A DNA stretch of 64,000 nucleotides from JAFKFH01 sp017307375 (GCA_965229335.1 OZ245874.1:1488001-1552000), one strand, 5' to 3'; numbered from the stretch's first letter, positions 17,108 through 29,002 are shown. Made by a program: numbers and translations. Notes: a model not told the origin generated them from the letters alone.

Positions 17108-17347
17108 AGTCGCGGCAGGTCGTTGACCGCGGAATGGCTGCTTTGGCGATAGCTGGGCGCCGAAGCAGGTGGAAATAATGTCGCACCCGGGTCGTGGCGA
17201 CATGTTGGAAATTGATCGAATATCCCGCTTCTTCTATTTAGCCAGCCGTTAGGCATGGATACCTTGGCCCGCTGCGGAGCCGGCGCAGGACCGGATCCTG
17301 TGGATTGTTTTCCGACAGCCGGAATCGCTTGGAAAGGTTGGCGTCAG

Positions 17348-19507
17348 ATGCGGCGGAATTTCCCGGTTTCGGCCAATGAACTCGAGTTGGAAGACGACAT
17401 CCACCTGGTCTCGCAGACCGATCGGCACGGTCGCATCATCTCGTTCAACGACCGGTTCGTCGAGGTTTCCGGCTTCGCGCCCGACGAACTGCTCGGCGCG
17501 CCGCACAGCATCGTGCGCCATCCCGACATGCCGGCAGAGGCATTTGCCGACCTGTGGGCGACGCTGAAGACCGGGCGGCCATGGACCGGGCTGGTCAAGA
17601 ACCGGCGCAAGAACGGCGATTACTATTGGGTCCGGGCCAGCGTGTCGCCGATCTTCGGGGCCGATGGCATCGAGGGGTTCGTCTCGATCCGCACCAAGCC
17701 GACGATGGCGGAAAAGGCCGAGGCGGACGCCGTCTATCGCCGGTTTCGCGAGGGGACGGCGAGGGGACTGAGGATAGTCGACGGCCGCGTGCGCCGGGCC
17801 GGCGTCTCTGCGCGGATCATGCAGGTGCTGTGCGGCAGCATGCGTCGCCGCGTCGCCGCCACCTTCTCCGTGCCGTTGATCGTCACCGTCGGCCTGGGCT
17901 GCGCGGTCATGGCCGGCGCGCAGGAGCCGGGGCCGATCGGGGGCGCGCTGGTCGTGGCCGGTGCCCTGCTGCCCGTGCTGGCCTGGCGGCTGTGCTGTTC
18001 CATCACCGGTCCGCTGGCCGAACTGAACCGCGGGTTCGACCGCATCATCGCCGGCGACTTCAACAGCCGGCTGAAGATCGAGCGCGACGACGAGTTGGGC
18101 CGCGCGGTGAAGGCGCTGCAGAACATGCAGATCCGGCTTGGCTTCTCGCTCTACGAAGGCGAGGCGGTGCGGGCGCGGGGCGAGCGCGAGCGTCGCCAGC
18201 GCGAGGAGCAGGCGCGTCGCCATGCCGAGGTCCAGGCCGAAAGCGAGCGGGAGCGCTTTGCGACCGAGGCAGCCTTGCAGGCCGAGCGCCTGGAAAACAT
18301 CGAGCGGGCTGCCCGCGAGCAGGACGAGCGCAGCCAGAGCGAGCGCCGTGACGCCGCCGAGCGCATGCGGCGGACGCTGGCCCTGACCGAATTGATCGCC
18401 GACTTCGACGGGGTGATGACCGGGGTGATGGGCACGCTGGCGACCGCCGCGGACCGGATGAGCGATACGGCAGAGGATATCGGGCAGCTGGCCCATGCGG
18501 CCAACAGCGAGGCGACCAGCGTTTCGGCGGCGGCCGTGCAGACCGACGGCAACCTGCAGACCGTCGCCGCCGCCTCCGAGCAACTGTCGGCGTCGATCGG
18601 CGAGATCGCGCGGCAGATCGCGCGCACGTCCGAGATGTCGCGCGTGGCAGCCGAGCAGGGGGCCGAGGCAGGCATGCGCATTCGCCGCCTGCATGAAACG
18701 GCCCGGTCGATCGACCATGTGGTCGCCCTGATCCGGTCGATTGCCGGCCAGACCAGCCTGCTGGCCTTGAACGCCACGATCGAGGCCGCCCGCGCCGGCG
18801 AGGCGGGCAAGGGCTTCAGCGTCGTCGCCGGCGAGGTCAAGACTCTTGCCGGGCAAACCGGCCGCGCCACCGAGGAGATCGGCAACCTGATCGGCGGCAT
18901 CCAGCTTTCGGTGGACGAGGCGGTCGATGCCATCGTCAGGATCTCGTCGACCGTGACCCAGCTGACCGAGGCCGCCACCGCCGTGGCCTCGGCCGTGGAG
19001 CAGCAATCTTCGGCCACCCGCGAGATCAGCGGCAATATCCAGCAGGCGGCTGCGGCCGTCGGCCGGGTCTCGCAGGCCTCCGTCGCGGTCGTCTCGACGG
19101 CCGGCCGGTCCTTCGAGGCGGCGAATGCCGTGCGGGCGGAATCGGCGCGAGTCGAGGAGGTCTCGGCCGATCTGCGCCGGCAGGTGGCAGGCTTCCTCGC
19201 CGCGGTCAAATCGGCCGGCGAACGGCGCAGCTTCGTACGCGTGAAGTCAGACCGGCAGGCGACGCTGGTGATCGCGGGGCAAGAGATCGATGGTCGATTG
19301 AGCGACCTGGGCGCGGGCGGCGCCCGGTTTGTTGCAGGTGCCGTCACCGGTGCCTTGCCGGGCACGGCGGCGACCCTGCGGGTCATGGGCCTTGCACGCC
19401 CGCTGCCGGGCCGCGTTGCCGGCCACGACGCCGACGGGGTCAGGATCCAGTTCTCCCTGTCGGATGGCCTGGCGGACGAGATCGACACCCTGGTCGCCGC
19501 CGCGTAG
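17348..19507 (+). CDS. Aer-type PAS methyl-accepting chemotaxis protein with C-terminal PilZ domain
   Basis: A 719-residue chemoreceptor. Order of parts: PAS domain (~20-125, with GAPHSIVRHPDMP and KNRRKNGDYYWVRA typical of the FAD-binding Aer family), two membrane segments with almost no periplasmic loop (~168-218), HAMP (~217-266), a charged coiled coil (~271-331), and a signalling hairpin whose tip is around 460-511 (SLLALNATIEAARAGE). A PilZ domain follows (~627-711, RSFVR plus DLGAGG), in which Gly stands where the usual Ser of DxSxxG would be. The layout suggests intracellular redox sensing with c-di-GMP input. Start chosen at 17348, where Aer-type homology begins; an in-frame ATG at 17255 would add a tail without similarity. 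Confidence 0.88.
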   Translation: MRRNFPVSANELELEDDIHLVSQTDRHGRIISFNDRFVEVSGFAPDELLGAPHSIVRHPDMPAEAFADLWATLKTGRPWTGLVKNRRKNGDYYWVRASVSPIFGADGIEGFVSIRTKPTMAEKAEADAVYRRFREGTARGLRIVDGRVRRAGVSARIMQVLCGSMRRRVAATFSVPLIVTVGLGCAVMAGAQEPGPIGGALVVAGALLPVLAWRLCCSITGPLAELNRGFDRIIAGDFNSRLKIERDDELGRAVKALQNMQIRLGFSLYEGEAVRARGERERRQREEQARRHAEVQAESERERFATEAALQAERLENIERAAREQDERSQSERRDAAERMRRTLALTELIADFDGVMTGVMGTLATAADRMSDTAEDIGQLAHAANSEATSVSAAAVQTDGNLQTVAAASEQLSASIGEIARQIARTSEMSRVAAEQGAEAGMRIRRLHETARSIDHVVALIRSIAGQTSLLALNATIEAARAGEAGKGFSVVAGEVKTLAGQTGRATEEIGNLIGGIQLSVDEAVDAIVRISSTVTQLTEAATAVASAVEQQSSATREISGNIQQAAAAVGRVSQASVAVVSTAGRSFEAANAVRAESARVEEVSADLRRQVAGFLAAVKSAGERRSFVRVKSDRQATLVIAGQEIDGRLSDLGAGGARFVAGAVTGALPGTAATLRVMGLARPLPGRVAGHDADGVRIQFSLSDGLADEIDTLVAAA

Positions 19508-19510
19508 CCC

Positions 19511-19530
19511 GGCCGGCTATCGCGCCGGCC
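19511..19530. terminator. Short GC hairpin between convergent genes
   Basis: GGCCGGC (19511-19517) pairs with GCCGGCC (19524-19530) across a 6-base loop, right after the chemoreceptor stop and overlapping the end of the convergent AraC gene. It could serve both directions. No T-tract. Confidence 0.3.
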
Positions 19531-20578
19531 GCGCACCCAGTGCGTTCAGCCAGGCAGGTAGCGGGGCGCTGCCGGCAGCCGACGACGCCTGGAACAGACT
19601 TTCTGGCGCCAGGCGCCGCACGTCGCTCGGCCCGACCCCGAAAGCCTGGCGAAATGCCCGGCTGAAGGCGGCATCGGAAGCAAAGCCATAGCGATCGCAG
19701 ATATCGGCGATACGCCGCCGATCCTGCTGCGGGGCGGTCAGGTCGATGAACGCACGGTCGAGCCGCCGGCGACGTACATGGGCCGCGAAACCTTCCATGG
19801 GCTTGAACAACCGGTACAGCGTCGAGCGTGACACCCCGAAATGTCGGCATACTGCGTCGGCCGTCAGCGCCGGTGATGCCAGGTTGGCATCGACATAGCG
19901 CCGGATTCGATCGAGCACGGCCAGTTGCAGGGTTTCGTTTGCCTGCTCCAGCGGGGCTGCGGCGCCGACGCAGGCAGCGATCAGCGATGCCGTACCGCGA
20001 TCGATCGCTAGCGCTTCTTCGGCCGTCATCTGTGGCGCGGCCTGGACCAGGGCATGCAGATGGTTGCCGAGCAGGCGACCGAGCGGCAGGCGATGCGACA
20101 AGGTCAGCCCGTGCAGTCCGTCGGAATCGCGGACCAGCGGCGCCAGGGTTGTGCGGGGGATCACCAGGGTGATGTTGGCAAAGTCCGGATCGGTCGTCGC
20201 ATAGGGCTGCGACAGGTCGCGAATCGAGATGTCGCCGACCTGCAGGTCGAGATCATGCCGCCCGGCCGTGCCGCAACTGCCGCCGGAGGTATAGAGTTGC
20301 ACGACGAAGTGGTCGAGCGGGCTGCGCGCGATAAGCCGGCGATCGCGTCGGAACCGTTGCCCGACCGAACGGCCGAAGCCGATGATCATCCGCCCGAGAT
20401 TGTAACCTTCGAGATGTCCATCGAAGCCCTCGGGCCCGTCGGATCCCTCGATCCGTGCCTCGAATAGCGGCGCGGTGGCGTCGCGCCATTCCTCGTAGGA
20501 TTTCGTACGGCTCGGTCCGCAAGCCAATCGGAAATGCGGAAGGCGGCTTGCCGATGCCGTCTCCTGATCTCCCGTCAC
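19517..20578 (-). CDS. AraC-family transcriptional regulator
   Basis: A 353-residue activator-type regulator. The C-terminal ~100 residues hold two helix-turn-helix units: AVCRHFGVSRSTLYRLFKPMEGF, split here as the first helix pair, and IADICDRYGFASDAAFSRAFRQAFG as the second, which is the classical AraC signature. The N-terminal part resembles the AraC-binding-like domain of FeaR/NahR-type regulators. Start is GTG at 20578, with AGTGAGGG just upstream. The target is unclear: it lies 78 bases downstream of nothing on its own strand except the disulfide reductase stop at 20657. The neighbouring chemoreceptor is convergent, so no target can be assigned from position. Confidence 0.87.
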   Translation of the reverse strand: MTGDQETASASRLPHFRLACGPSRTKSYEEWRDATAPLFEARIEGSDGPEGFDGHLEGYNLGRMIIGFGRSVGQRFRRDRRLIARSPLDHFVVQLYTSGGSCGTAGRHDLDLQVGDISIRDLSQPYATTDPDFANITLVIPRTTLAPLVRDSDGLHGLTLSHRLPLGRLLGNHLHALVQAAPQMTAEEALAIDRGTASLIAACVGAAAPLEQANETLQLAVLDRIRRYVDANLASPALTADAVCRHFGVSRSTLYRLFKPMEGFAAHVRRRRLDRAFIDLTAPQQDRRRIADICDRYGFASDAAFSRAFRQAFGVGPSDVRRLAPESLFQASSAAGSAPLPAWLNALGARPAR

Positions 20579-20656
20579 CCCTCACTCCACCACGATTCTA
20601 CGCCGAAGGGCGGAGAATGCCGTGTCGGATCCCCGGCGTCGAGATGGTTTCGACGA

Positions 20657-22027
20657 TCAGCCGACCGCCGGTCGCAGGCTGCCGATCACCGTCGGGATCA
20701 GTTCCGACACCGTCGGGTGGATCGGCACCGCCCATTGCAGCACGGGATAGGGCGTCCCGGCATTCATCGCATCGAGAATGCCGTGGATCGCCTCGTCACC
20801 CTCGATGCCGAGGATGGCCGCGCCCAGTATCTGGCGGCTGTCGGCATCGGCGACGAGCTTGATGAAGCCCGCGGTCTCGCCCCGCTCGACCGCGCGGCCT
20901 ACCCGGGTCATTGGCCGGGTCGCGACCTCGATGCGGCGGCCGGATGCCCGCGCTTCGCGCTCGGTCAGGCCGACCCGACCGAGCGGCGGATCGATATAGA
21001 GGGCGTAGCCGGGAATTCGGCTCGAGACCTTGCGCGCCTCGCCGTCCAGCAGGTTGGCGGCGACGATCTCGTAGTCGTTGTAGGCGGTATGGGTGAAGGC
21101 ACCGCGGCCGTTGCAGTCGCCCAGCGCCCAGATGCCCGGCACGCTGGTCCGGAGCCCATCGTCGACCGTGATGTAGCCGCGGTCGTCCGTGGCGACGCCC
21201 GCGGATTCGAGGCCGAGATCGTCGGTGTTCGGCCGGCGCCCGACCGCGATCAGCAGATGCGAGCCGATGATGGCGTCGTCGTCGTCGACCGTCACGGCAA
21301 TGCCATCCGGGTGTGGTGCGAAGCTCGTCCGCCCGGCGCTGGTCCTCACGGTGATGCCTTCGCCTTCGAGGATGCCGCGGATCGCTTCGGAAACGTCGTC
21401 ATCCTCGCGGGCGACCAGCCGTGGTCCGCGCTCGATGATCGTCACTGCCGCCCCGAACCGCCGATACATCTGCGCGAACTCGAGCCCGATATAGCTGCCG
21501 CCTACCACCACGAGATGGCGCGGCAGCCGGTCGAGCTGCAGGATCGTCGAACTGGTCAGGTAGGGCACCTTGTCCAACCCCGGCATCGGGGGTATCGCCG
21601 TACGTCCGCCGACATTGAGAAAGATGCGTGGCGCGGTCAGCAGGTCGCCGCCGACCCGGACCCGGTCAGCCCCTTCGAGACACGCATGGCCGGCAAAGAA
21701 GGTGAGGCCCCTCATCCCGCGCAGCCAGGCGTCGACATTGCCGCGGGCGTTCAGGGCCACGGTCCGGGCGCGCTCCCGAACCTTGCCCATGTCGACGCGC
21801 ACCGGGCCGTCGAACAGCACGCCGTAATCGGTGCCGCGGCGCGCGACATGGGCCGCCCGGGCGCTTGCCACCCGCGTCTTGGTCGGCATGCAACCGACAT
21901 TGACGCAGGTACCGCCGACGAACTTGCGTTCGACCATCGCGACCGTCATCCCGGCCGTGGTCAGGCGCGCAGCCAGCGCCGGGCCGGCCTGGCCCGCGCC
22001 GATGACGATGGCGTCGAACCGCATCAT
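20657..22027 (-). CDS. Class I flavin disulfide reductase (mercuric reductase / dihydrolipoamide dehydrogenase-like)
   Basis: A 456-residue pyridine-nucleotide-disulfide oxidoreductase. FAD site GAGQAGPALAA (residues 10-20), redox-active disulfide Cys41/Cys46 in GGTCVNVGCMPTK, NAD(P)-binding VVGGSYIGLEFA, and the C-terminal catalytic pair His437/Glu442 (HPTVSE). It lacks the N-terminal heavy-metal-binding domain and the C-terminal vicinal cysteines of true MerA, and no lipoyl-enzyme genes are nearby. It is therefore best called a MerA/RclA-like reductase of unknown substrate. Starts inside the stop of the DUF4126 gene (ATGA). Confidence 0.88.
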   Translation of the reverse strand: MMRFDAIVIGAGQAGPALAARLTTAGMTVAMVERKFVGGTCVNVGCMPTKTRVASARAAHVARRGTDYGVLFDGPVRVDMGKVRERARTVALNARGNVDAWLRGMRGLTFFAGHACLEGADRVRVGGDLLTAPRIFLNVGGRTAIPPMPGLDKVPYLTSSTILQLDRLPRHLVVVGGSYIGLEFAQMYRRFGAAVTIIERGPRLVAREDDDVSEAIRGILEGEGITVRTSAGRTSFAPHPDGIAVTVDDDDAIIGSHLLIAVGRRPNTDDLGLESAGVATDDRGYITVDDGLRTSVPGIWALGDCNGRGAFTHTAYNDYEIVAANLLDGEARKVSSRIPGYALYIDPPLGRVGLTEREARASGRRIEVATRPMTRVGRAVERGETAGFIKLVADADSRQILGAAILGIEGDEAIHGILDAMNAGTPYPVLQWAVPIHPTVSELIPTVIGSLRPAVG

Positions 22028-22491
22028 GCCAGCACCCCGACGATCAGGATGGCGGCGATGACGGCCACGCCGTCCTCGACAAGCGCCGCCGGCAGGTCGC
22101 GGCCGAAGGCGGCCGCCATCCTGGCCCGCAGGGCGCTGCCGCCCAGCGTGCCGGCGATCGCGCCGATCAGGCCGGCCGCCAGTCCCGCTATCGGCCCGCC
22201 TGAGCCGATGCCGAGCGCGGCGCCGGTCAGGGCGCCGGAGACCAGGCGGGCACCGAACTGCAGCGGGACCTTGCGGCTCGGCGTCGACGGCAGCTTGTCG
22301 CCGACCAGTTCGAGGGCGGCAAAGGCGGTCAGGATCCAGGGGGGCCAGCCATGGCCCAGAAAGGCGAGCCAGCTGCCGGAGAGGTCAAGGTGACCAAGCG
22401 ATGCCGCCCAGCTCACCGCCGCGGGTGCCGTCATCGTGCGCAGCCCGGCGACGATGCCGATCGTCAAGGCCGCAAGCAAGGATAGCGACAT
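22024..22491 (-). CDS. DUF4126-like small membrane protein
   Basis: A 155-residue protein with four to five hydrophobic segments. Features: N-terminal GLRTMTAPAAVSW, the ELVGDKLPSTPSR cytoplasmic loop, and glycine-rich helices in the second half. This pattern matches DUF4126 (COG4118-like 'predicted membrane protein'), whose function is unknown. Its stop overlaps the start of the flavin reductase by four bases, so the two are co-translated; an accessory membrane role for the reductase is possible but speculative. Confidence 0.78.
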   Translation of the reverse strand: MSLSLLAALTIGIVAGLRTMTAPAAVSWAASLGHLDLSGSWLAFLGHGWPPWILTAFAALELVGDKLPSTPSRKVPLQFGARLVSGALTGAALGIGSGGPIAGLAAGLIGAIAGTLGGSALRARMAAAFGRDLPAALVEDGVAVIAAILIVGVLA

Positions 22492-22562
22492 CGCGGTACC
22501 TCCCCTCCACCGGCAGTACGCAGCGCTTGTCTAGGACGACTGTCCCGGCACGGTCGCCAGGG

Positions 22563-22874
22563 TCATCCGTCACCCGGCTGCGGGCCATCGTAGCCGCGAA
22601 CGATGCTGACGTCGCCGGTCGAATAGGGCAGGCGCAGGGCAAGCGCTTCCTTGTATTCCGGCGAATGGTAGCAGTCGACCGCGGTCTGGTAGTCGGGAAA
22701 CTCGATGACGACGATGCGGGCGCGCATGCTGCCCTCGACCCGCTCACCCTCGCCACCGCGCACCAGGAATCGCGCACCATACTTCTTGAAGGCTGCGGCG
22801 TTTGCCCGGACATAGGCCTTGTAGCCCTCCGGGTCGTTCACATCGACCAGGGCGATCCAGTAACCTTTAGGCAT
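22563..22874 (-). CDS. DUF1330 family protein
   Basis: A 103-residue ferredoxin-like alpha+beta protein (dimeric alpha/beta barrel fold). GYWIALVDVNDPEGYKAYV at the start and the VVIEFPDYQTAVDCYHSPEY segment are diagnostic of DUF1330. Start at 22874 is fixed by the strong AAGGAGG ribosome binding site 7 bases upstream. It overlaps the end of the Ldh_2-family gene by 8 bases, so the two are co-transcribed. Function unknown; proteins of this family are often found beside small-molecule oxidoreductases. Confidence 0.87.
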   Translation of the reverse strand: MPKGYWIALVDVNDPEGYKAYVRANAAAFKKYGARFLVRGGEGERVEGSMRARIVVIEFPDYQTAVDCYHSPEYKEALALRLPYSTGDVSIVRGYDGPQPGDG

Positions 22875-23988
22875 GGGTTCCTCCTTGTGAATCGTGCTGC
22901 GACGGCGCGCCCGCCGTAGCGTTGGTCCGATCGGCATCGACGCCGACCAGCTCGCCGGCCGCGACGATCTCGGCCCAGGTGGCGGCATCGATCGGAATGC
23001 CCTCGCGGCTGCGGGTCGCCCGGGTGCGGCGCTCGGGCTCGCCGGCGATCATCACGCCGTCCGACCCCGGTGCCGGCGGCGAGGCGCGGACGAAATCGAC
23101 GAAGGCCCGGGCCTCGTCGCGCCACTGATCGGCACCGCCCAGCCTGGCGGGGTCGATGATGATCGAAAGCATGTTGTTGGTGATGGTATTCCGGCCCCAG
23201 CTGCCGGGTTGCATCGTGCCGCCGCCGGTGAAGGCGCCGGCCAGCAGTTCGGCGATAACGGCGAGGCCATATCCCTTGTGCTCGCCGAACGGCAGGATGG
23301 CACCGGTCGGGGGGACGAAGGCGGTGCGCGGGTCGGTGGTCGGATGGCCATGCGCATCGATCAGCGTACCGCTTGCGACCTGCTCGCCCTTGTTCATCGC
23401 CACGCGGACCTTGCCCATCGCGATCCGCGACGTCGCCATGTCCAGCACGATCGGGTCGCCGCCCGGCTCGGTGGCGGGAATGGCGCAGCAATACGGATTG
23501 GTCAGGAACCGGGCATCCGAGCCGCCATACGGCGCCACCATCGGCGGCCGGCCGACGACGTTGACGTAATGGGTCGAGATCATGCCGGCGGCAGCGCATT
23601 GCTCGCCCCACTCGCCGATCCGGCCGAGATGGTGGCTGTCGCGCAACGCGACGACGCAGGCGCCGATCTCGGCGGCGCGGCGGATGCCGAGCGCCATGGC
23701 TTCGCGCCCGATGACCTGGCCGTACCCCATGCCGCCGTCGAGGTTGAGGATGGCGCCGGCGTCACCGTCGACCCGCACGTGCCTGTTGACCTCGAGGCGC
23801 CCCTCGACCACAGCAGGAATATAGTTCGGCAGCATGCCGACACCGTGGCTGTCATGGCCGCTCAGATTGGCGAGGACCAGGTTCCTCGCCACCAGGTCGG
23901 CCTCGCGCGCATCGCTGCCGCTCGCCAGGCAAATGGCGGCGACGGCGGCGACGAGCCTGTCCGGCATGACGGTGATGGTCGCGGCCAT
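22867..23988 (-). CDS. Ldh_2-family malate/L-lactate/ureidoglycolate-type dehydrogenase
   Basis: A 373-residue NAD(P)-dependent 2-hydroxyacid oxidoreductase of the Ldh_2 (YlbC/AllD/ComC) family, which is not homologous to Rossmann-type lactate dehydrogenases. Conserved pieces: SGHDSHGVGMLPNY near residues 43-56 (catalytic His), RDSHHLGRIGEW, DMATS, and GEHKGYGLAV. Substrates in the family include malate, sulfolactate, ureidoglycolate and delta-1-piperideine-2-carboxylate; the sequence does not decide between them. First gene of a two-gene unit with the DUF1330 protein. Confidence 0.88.
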   Translation of the reverse strand: MAATITVMPDRLVAAVAAICLASGSDAREADLVARNLVLANLSGHDSHGVGMLPNYIPAVVEGRLEVNRHVRVDGDAGAILNLDGGMGYGQVIGREAMALGIRRAAEIGACVVALRDSHHLGRIGEWGEQCAAAGMISTHYVNVVGRPPMVAPYGGSDARFLTNPYCCAIPATEPGGDPIVLDMATSRIAMGKVRVAMNKGEQVASGTLIDAHGHPTTDPRTAFVPPTGAILPFGEHKGYGLAVIAELLAGAFTGGGTMQPGSWGRNTITNNMLSIIIDPARLGGADQWRDEARAFVDFVRASPPAPGSDGVMIAGEPERRTRATRSREGIPIDAATWAEIVAAGELVGVDADRTNATAGAPSQHDSQGGTHA

Positions 23989-24024
23989 GGCCGACCTCTC
24001 CTGATTTCGTGCCCGTTAAACAAA

Positions 24025-24061
24025 TCGGGCCCTGGCGGTCGCAACGACTGGCAGGGCCCGA
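24025..24061 (-). terminator. Rho-independent terminator of gyrB
   Basis: TCGGGCCCTG (24025-24034) pairs perfectly with CAGGGCCCGA (24052-24061). Read on the minus strand, the stem starts 27 bases after the gyrB stop and is followed by TTTGTTTAA, a good T-rich tail. This separates gyrB from the dehydrogenase unit. Confidence 0.75.
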
Positions 24062-24088
24062 AAATCGACTGAAGGGGGCGGCGCGCGC

Positions 24089-26542
<2,454 letters not shown>

Positions 26543-26558
26543 CACTGGCTACTCCGCT

Positions 26559-27743
26559 TCAAGACTTGCGATCGACGACCACCTCGCCGCCCAGGACGGC
26601 GAGGAACTGGGCGCGATCGCCCCAGTCGTCGAAAAGGGATTGGTCGGTGCCGGTCATCCACGCCTGGGCGCGCAATGCGGCAATTTCGTCGAACAGCGCC
26701 TGGCGCCGCACCCGGTCGAGATGGGCGACCAGTTCGTCGAGCAGCAGGATCGGGGCCTGTGCCCGGCGGGCGGCGATGATCTTGGCATTGGCCAGCACGA
26801 TGGCGATCAGCAGCGCCTTCTGCTCGCCGGTCGAGCACAGCGCCGCCGGCATGTCGCGCTGGACGTGGCGGGCCTGCAGGTCGCTCTTGTGCGGGCCGCT
26901 GGTCGCCGCGCCCGCCTCGGCGTCGCGGCCGCGATTGGCGGCCAGCCGGGCGCGGAACCGGTCCTCGGCGTCGACCGCCGTGGTCTCGCCCAGCCAGCCT
27001 TCCAGCAGGCCGTCGATGGCGAGATCGGCGGTGGGGAACGCGCTCGACCCCAACGCCAGGGCGGCATCGAGCCGGGCGATCAGGTCGCGACGCGCCGCCG
27101 CGATGGCGATGCCATGCCCGGCCATGGTGTCTTCCAGCGCGCCCAGCCAGCGCGGATCGTTGCGCCCTTCGCGCAGCAGGCGCGAGCGTTCGCGCATCGC
27201 CTTCTCGTAGGCCGAGACGCGGCGGGCATGGCCCGGGTCGACGCCATGGACCAGCCGGTCGAGGAAGCGGCGCCGCTCGGACGCCGCTTCCACGAACAGC
27301 CGGTCCATCGCCGGCGTCAGCCAGACCAGCGACAGATGCTCGGCCATCACCGCCGGCCCCGAGGCATTGGCGCCGTTGACGCGGACCAGCCGCCGCTCCG
27401 GCTCGCCGGCGGTCGCCGGCTGGATGCCGGTGCCGAGATCGAGGTCGCCGGCAGGGGTGCCGAGGCGGGCGCTGATGCCGAACCCGCCGGCCGCGCCCTG
27501 GCGCGTCACCTCGGCCAGCGCGGCGCGGCGCAGGCCGCGACCGGGATTGAGCAGCGAGATCGCCTCGATCAGGTTGGTCTTGCCGGCGCCGTTCGGGCCG
27601 GTCAGCACCACCGGGCGGGGATCGACCTCGAGCCGCAGCGCCGTGTAGTTGCGAAAGTCGGTGAGCGTCAGGCGCGAGAGGCTGACGCTGGCCGGCGTAG
27701 GCGAGCTGGCGGTCGCCGCGCGCGACGTCGCGACGGCGGTCAT
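26559..27743 (-). CDS. recF: DNA replication and repair protein RecF
   Basis: A 394-residue SMC-like ATPase that loads RecA at gapped DNA. LTLTDFRNYTALRLE precedes Walker A GPNGAGKTNLIEAI; the signature is STGEQKALL and Walker B is APILLLDELVAHLD. Start taken at the ATG at 27743; in-frame GTG/TTG codons upstream (to 27764) overlap the dnaN stop and could also serve. Sits between dnaN and gyrB, the usual order. Confidence 0.95.
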   Translation of the reverse strand: MTAVATSRAATASSPTPASVSLSRLTLTDFRNYTALRLEVDPRPVVLTGPNGAGKTNLIEAISLLNPGRGLRRAALAEVTRQGAAGGFGISARLGTPAGDLDLGTGIQPATAGEPERRLVRVNGANASGPAVMAEHLSLVWLTPAMDRLFVEAASERRRFLDRLVHGVDPGHARRVSAYEKAMRERSRLLREGRNDPRWLGALEDTMAGHGIAIAAARRDLIARLDAALALGSSAFPTADLAIDGLLEGWLGETTAVDAEDRFRARLAANRGRDAEAGAATSGPHKSDLQARHVQRDMPAALCSTGEQKALLIAIVLANAKIIAARRAQAPILLLDELVAHLDRVRRQALFDEIAALRAQAWMTGTDQSLFDDWGDRAQFLAVLGGEVVVDRKS

Positions 27744-27760
27744 CGGGGGGTCTTCTTCAC

Positions 27761-28879
27761 TCAAACCCGCATCGGCATCAGGACGTAGAGCGCGCTTTCG
27801 TCGCCCGCATCGCGCACCAGGGTCGGCGAGGCGGCGTCGGCCAGGCGGAATTGCGCGGTATCGCCCTCGATCTGCCCGGTGATGTCGAGCAGGTATTTCG
27901 AGTTGAAGCCGATCTCGAGCCCGCCCCCGGCATAGGACGCGGTCAGTTCCTCGATCGCCGAGCCCTGGTCGGGGCTGGTCGCCGACAGCGTGATACGCCC
28001 GTTGTCGAGCGCCATCTTCACCGCCCGGCTCTTCTCGGTCGAAATGGTGGCGACGCGGTCGACGGCCTGGGCGAAGCTCTTGGCGTCGACCTCGAGCTGC
28101 TTGTCGTTGCCCTGCGGAATCACCCGCTCGTAATCCGGGAAGGTCCCGTCGATCAGCTTGGAGACCAGCACGACCTGGTCGAAGGTGAAGCGGATCTTGG
28201 TGTCGGACAGCGCGATGGCGACGTCGGTTTCGGCACCGTCGACCAGCTTGCGCAATTCGTTGACCGTCTTGCGCGGGATGATCACCCCGGTCATGCCGGC
28301 GGCGCCCGACGGCAACGGCGTCTCCGAGCGGGCGAGGCGGTGGCCGTCGGTGGCGACGGCACGCAGCATCGGCACGCCGGCGGTCGCCGCCGCATGCAGG
28401 TAGATGCCGTTCAGGTAATAGCGCGTCTCTTCGGTCGAGATGGCGAAACGGGTCTTGTCGATCAGGCGCTTCAGCGCCTCGGCCCCCAGGCTGAACTGGT
28501 GCGGCAGGTCGCCCGTCGCCATGACGGGGAAGTCTTCCTTGGGCAGGCAGGACAGCTGGAACGACGAGCGGCCGGCCCGGATCGCCAGGCGGCGCTGGGC
28601 CTGGTCGTAGGTCAGCTCGATCTCGGCCCCGTCGGGCAGCTTGCGGACGATGTCGTAGAACGTATGGGCGGGCACGGTAGTGGCGCCGGGGCGCTCGACC
28701 GTCGCCATGATCTTGTCGACCACGGCGAGATCGAGATCGGTCGCGGTCAGTGCCAGCATCGCCTCCGACGCCTCGATCTGCACGTTCGACAGGATCGGAA
28801 TGGTGTTGCGGCGTTCGACGACGCTCTGGACATGGCCGAGCGAGGCGAGCAGAGCGGCGCGTTCGATTCTGAGCTTCAT
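27761..28879 (-). CDS. dnaN: DNA polymerase III beta subunit (sliding clamp)
   Basis: A 372-residue clamp protein. The N-terminus MKLRIERAALLASLGHVQ, the RRNTIPILSN segment and the C-terminal ALYVLMPMRV are diagnostic; the final MPMR motif is the conserved end of bacterial clamps. Start chosen at the ATG at 28879, where the family begins; an in-frame ATG at 28903 would add eight residues. The next gene upstream on this strand is a tannase-family gene, not dnaA. Confidence 0.97.
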   Translation of the reverse strand: MKLRIERAALLASLGHVQSVVERRNTIPILSNVQIEASEAMLALTATDLDLAVVDKIMATVERPGATTVPAHTFYDIVRKLPDGAEIELTYDQAQRRLAIRAGRSSFQLSCLPKEDFPVMATGDLPHQFSLGAEALKRLIDKTRFAISTEETRYYLNGIYLHAAATAGVPMLRAVATDGHRLARSETPLPSGAAGMTGVIIPRKTVNELRKLVDGAETDVAIALSDTKIRFTFDQVVLVSKLIDGTFPDYERVIPQGNDKQLEVDAKSFAQAVDRVATISTEKSRAVKMALDNGRITLSATSPDQGSAIEELTASYAGGGLEIGFNSKYLLDITGQIEGDTAQFRLADAASPTLVRDAGDESALYVLMPMRV

Positions 28880-28970
28880 GACGTCACCAGGCACCAATTC
28901 CATGTGGGATGATCGCTTCCGGTTCCCCGATTCGGGACCGCCGCTTCAAACCCGGCCTAAAGGGCCGCAA

Positions 28971-29002
28971 ATACTAGCAAATCCGGGCCTTTCTTGCGTC
29001 AA
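28971..29002 (-). promoter_or_regulatory. Candidate promoter for dnaN-recF-gyrB
   Basis: On the minus strand TTGACG (29002-28997) is followed 20 bases later by TAGTAT (28976-28971) with an extended TGC just before it. The spacer is longer than ideal. The 283-base gap between dnaN and the tannase gene also holds an A-run at 29001-29007; I saw no clear DnaA boxes in it. Confidence 0.35.

Noticed and set aside
20657..22027. Mercury resistance determinant
   Set aside because: The reductase lacks the N-terminal metal-binding domain and the C-terminal cysteine pair of MerA, and no merR, merT or merP gene is nearby.
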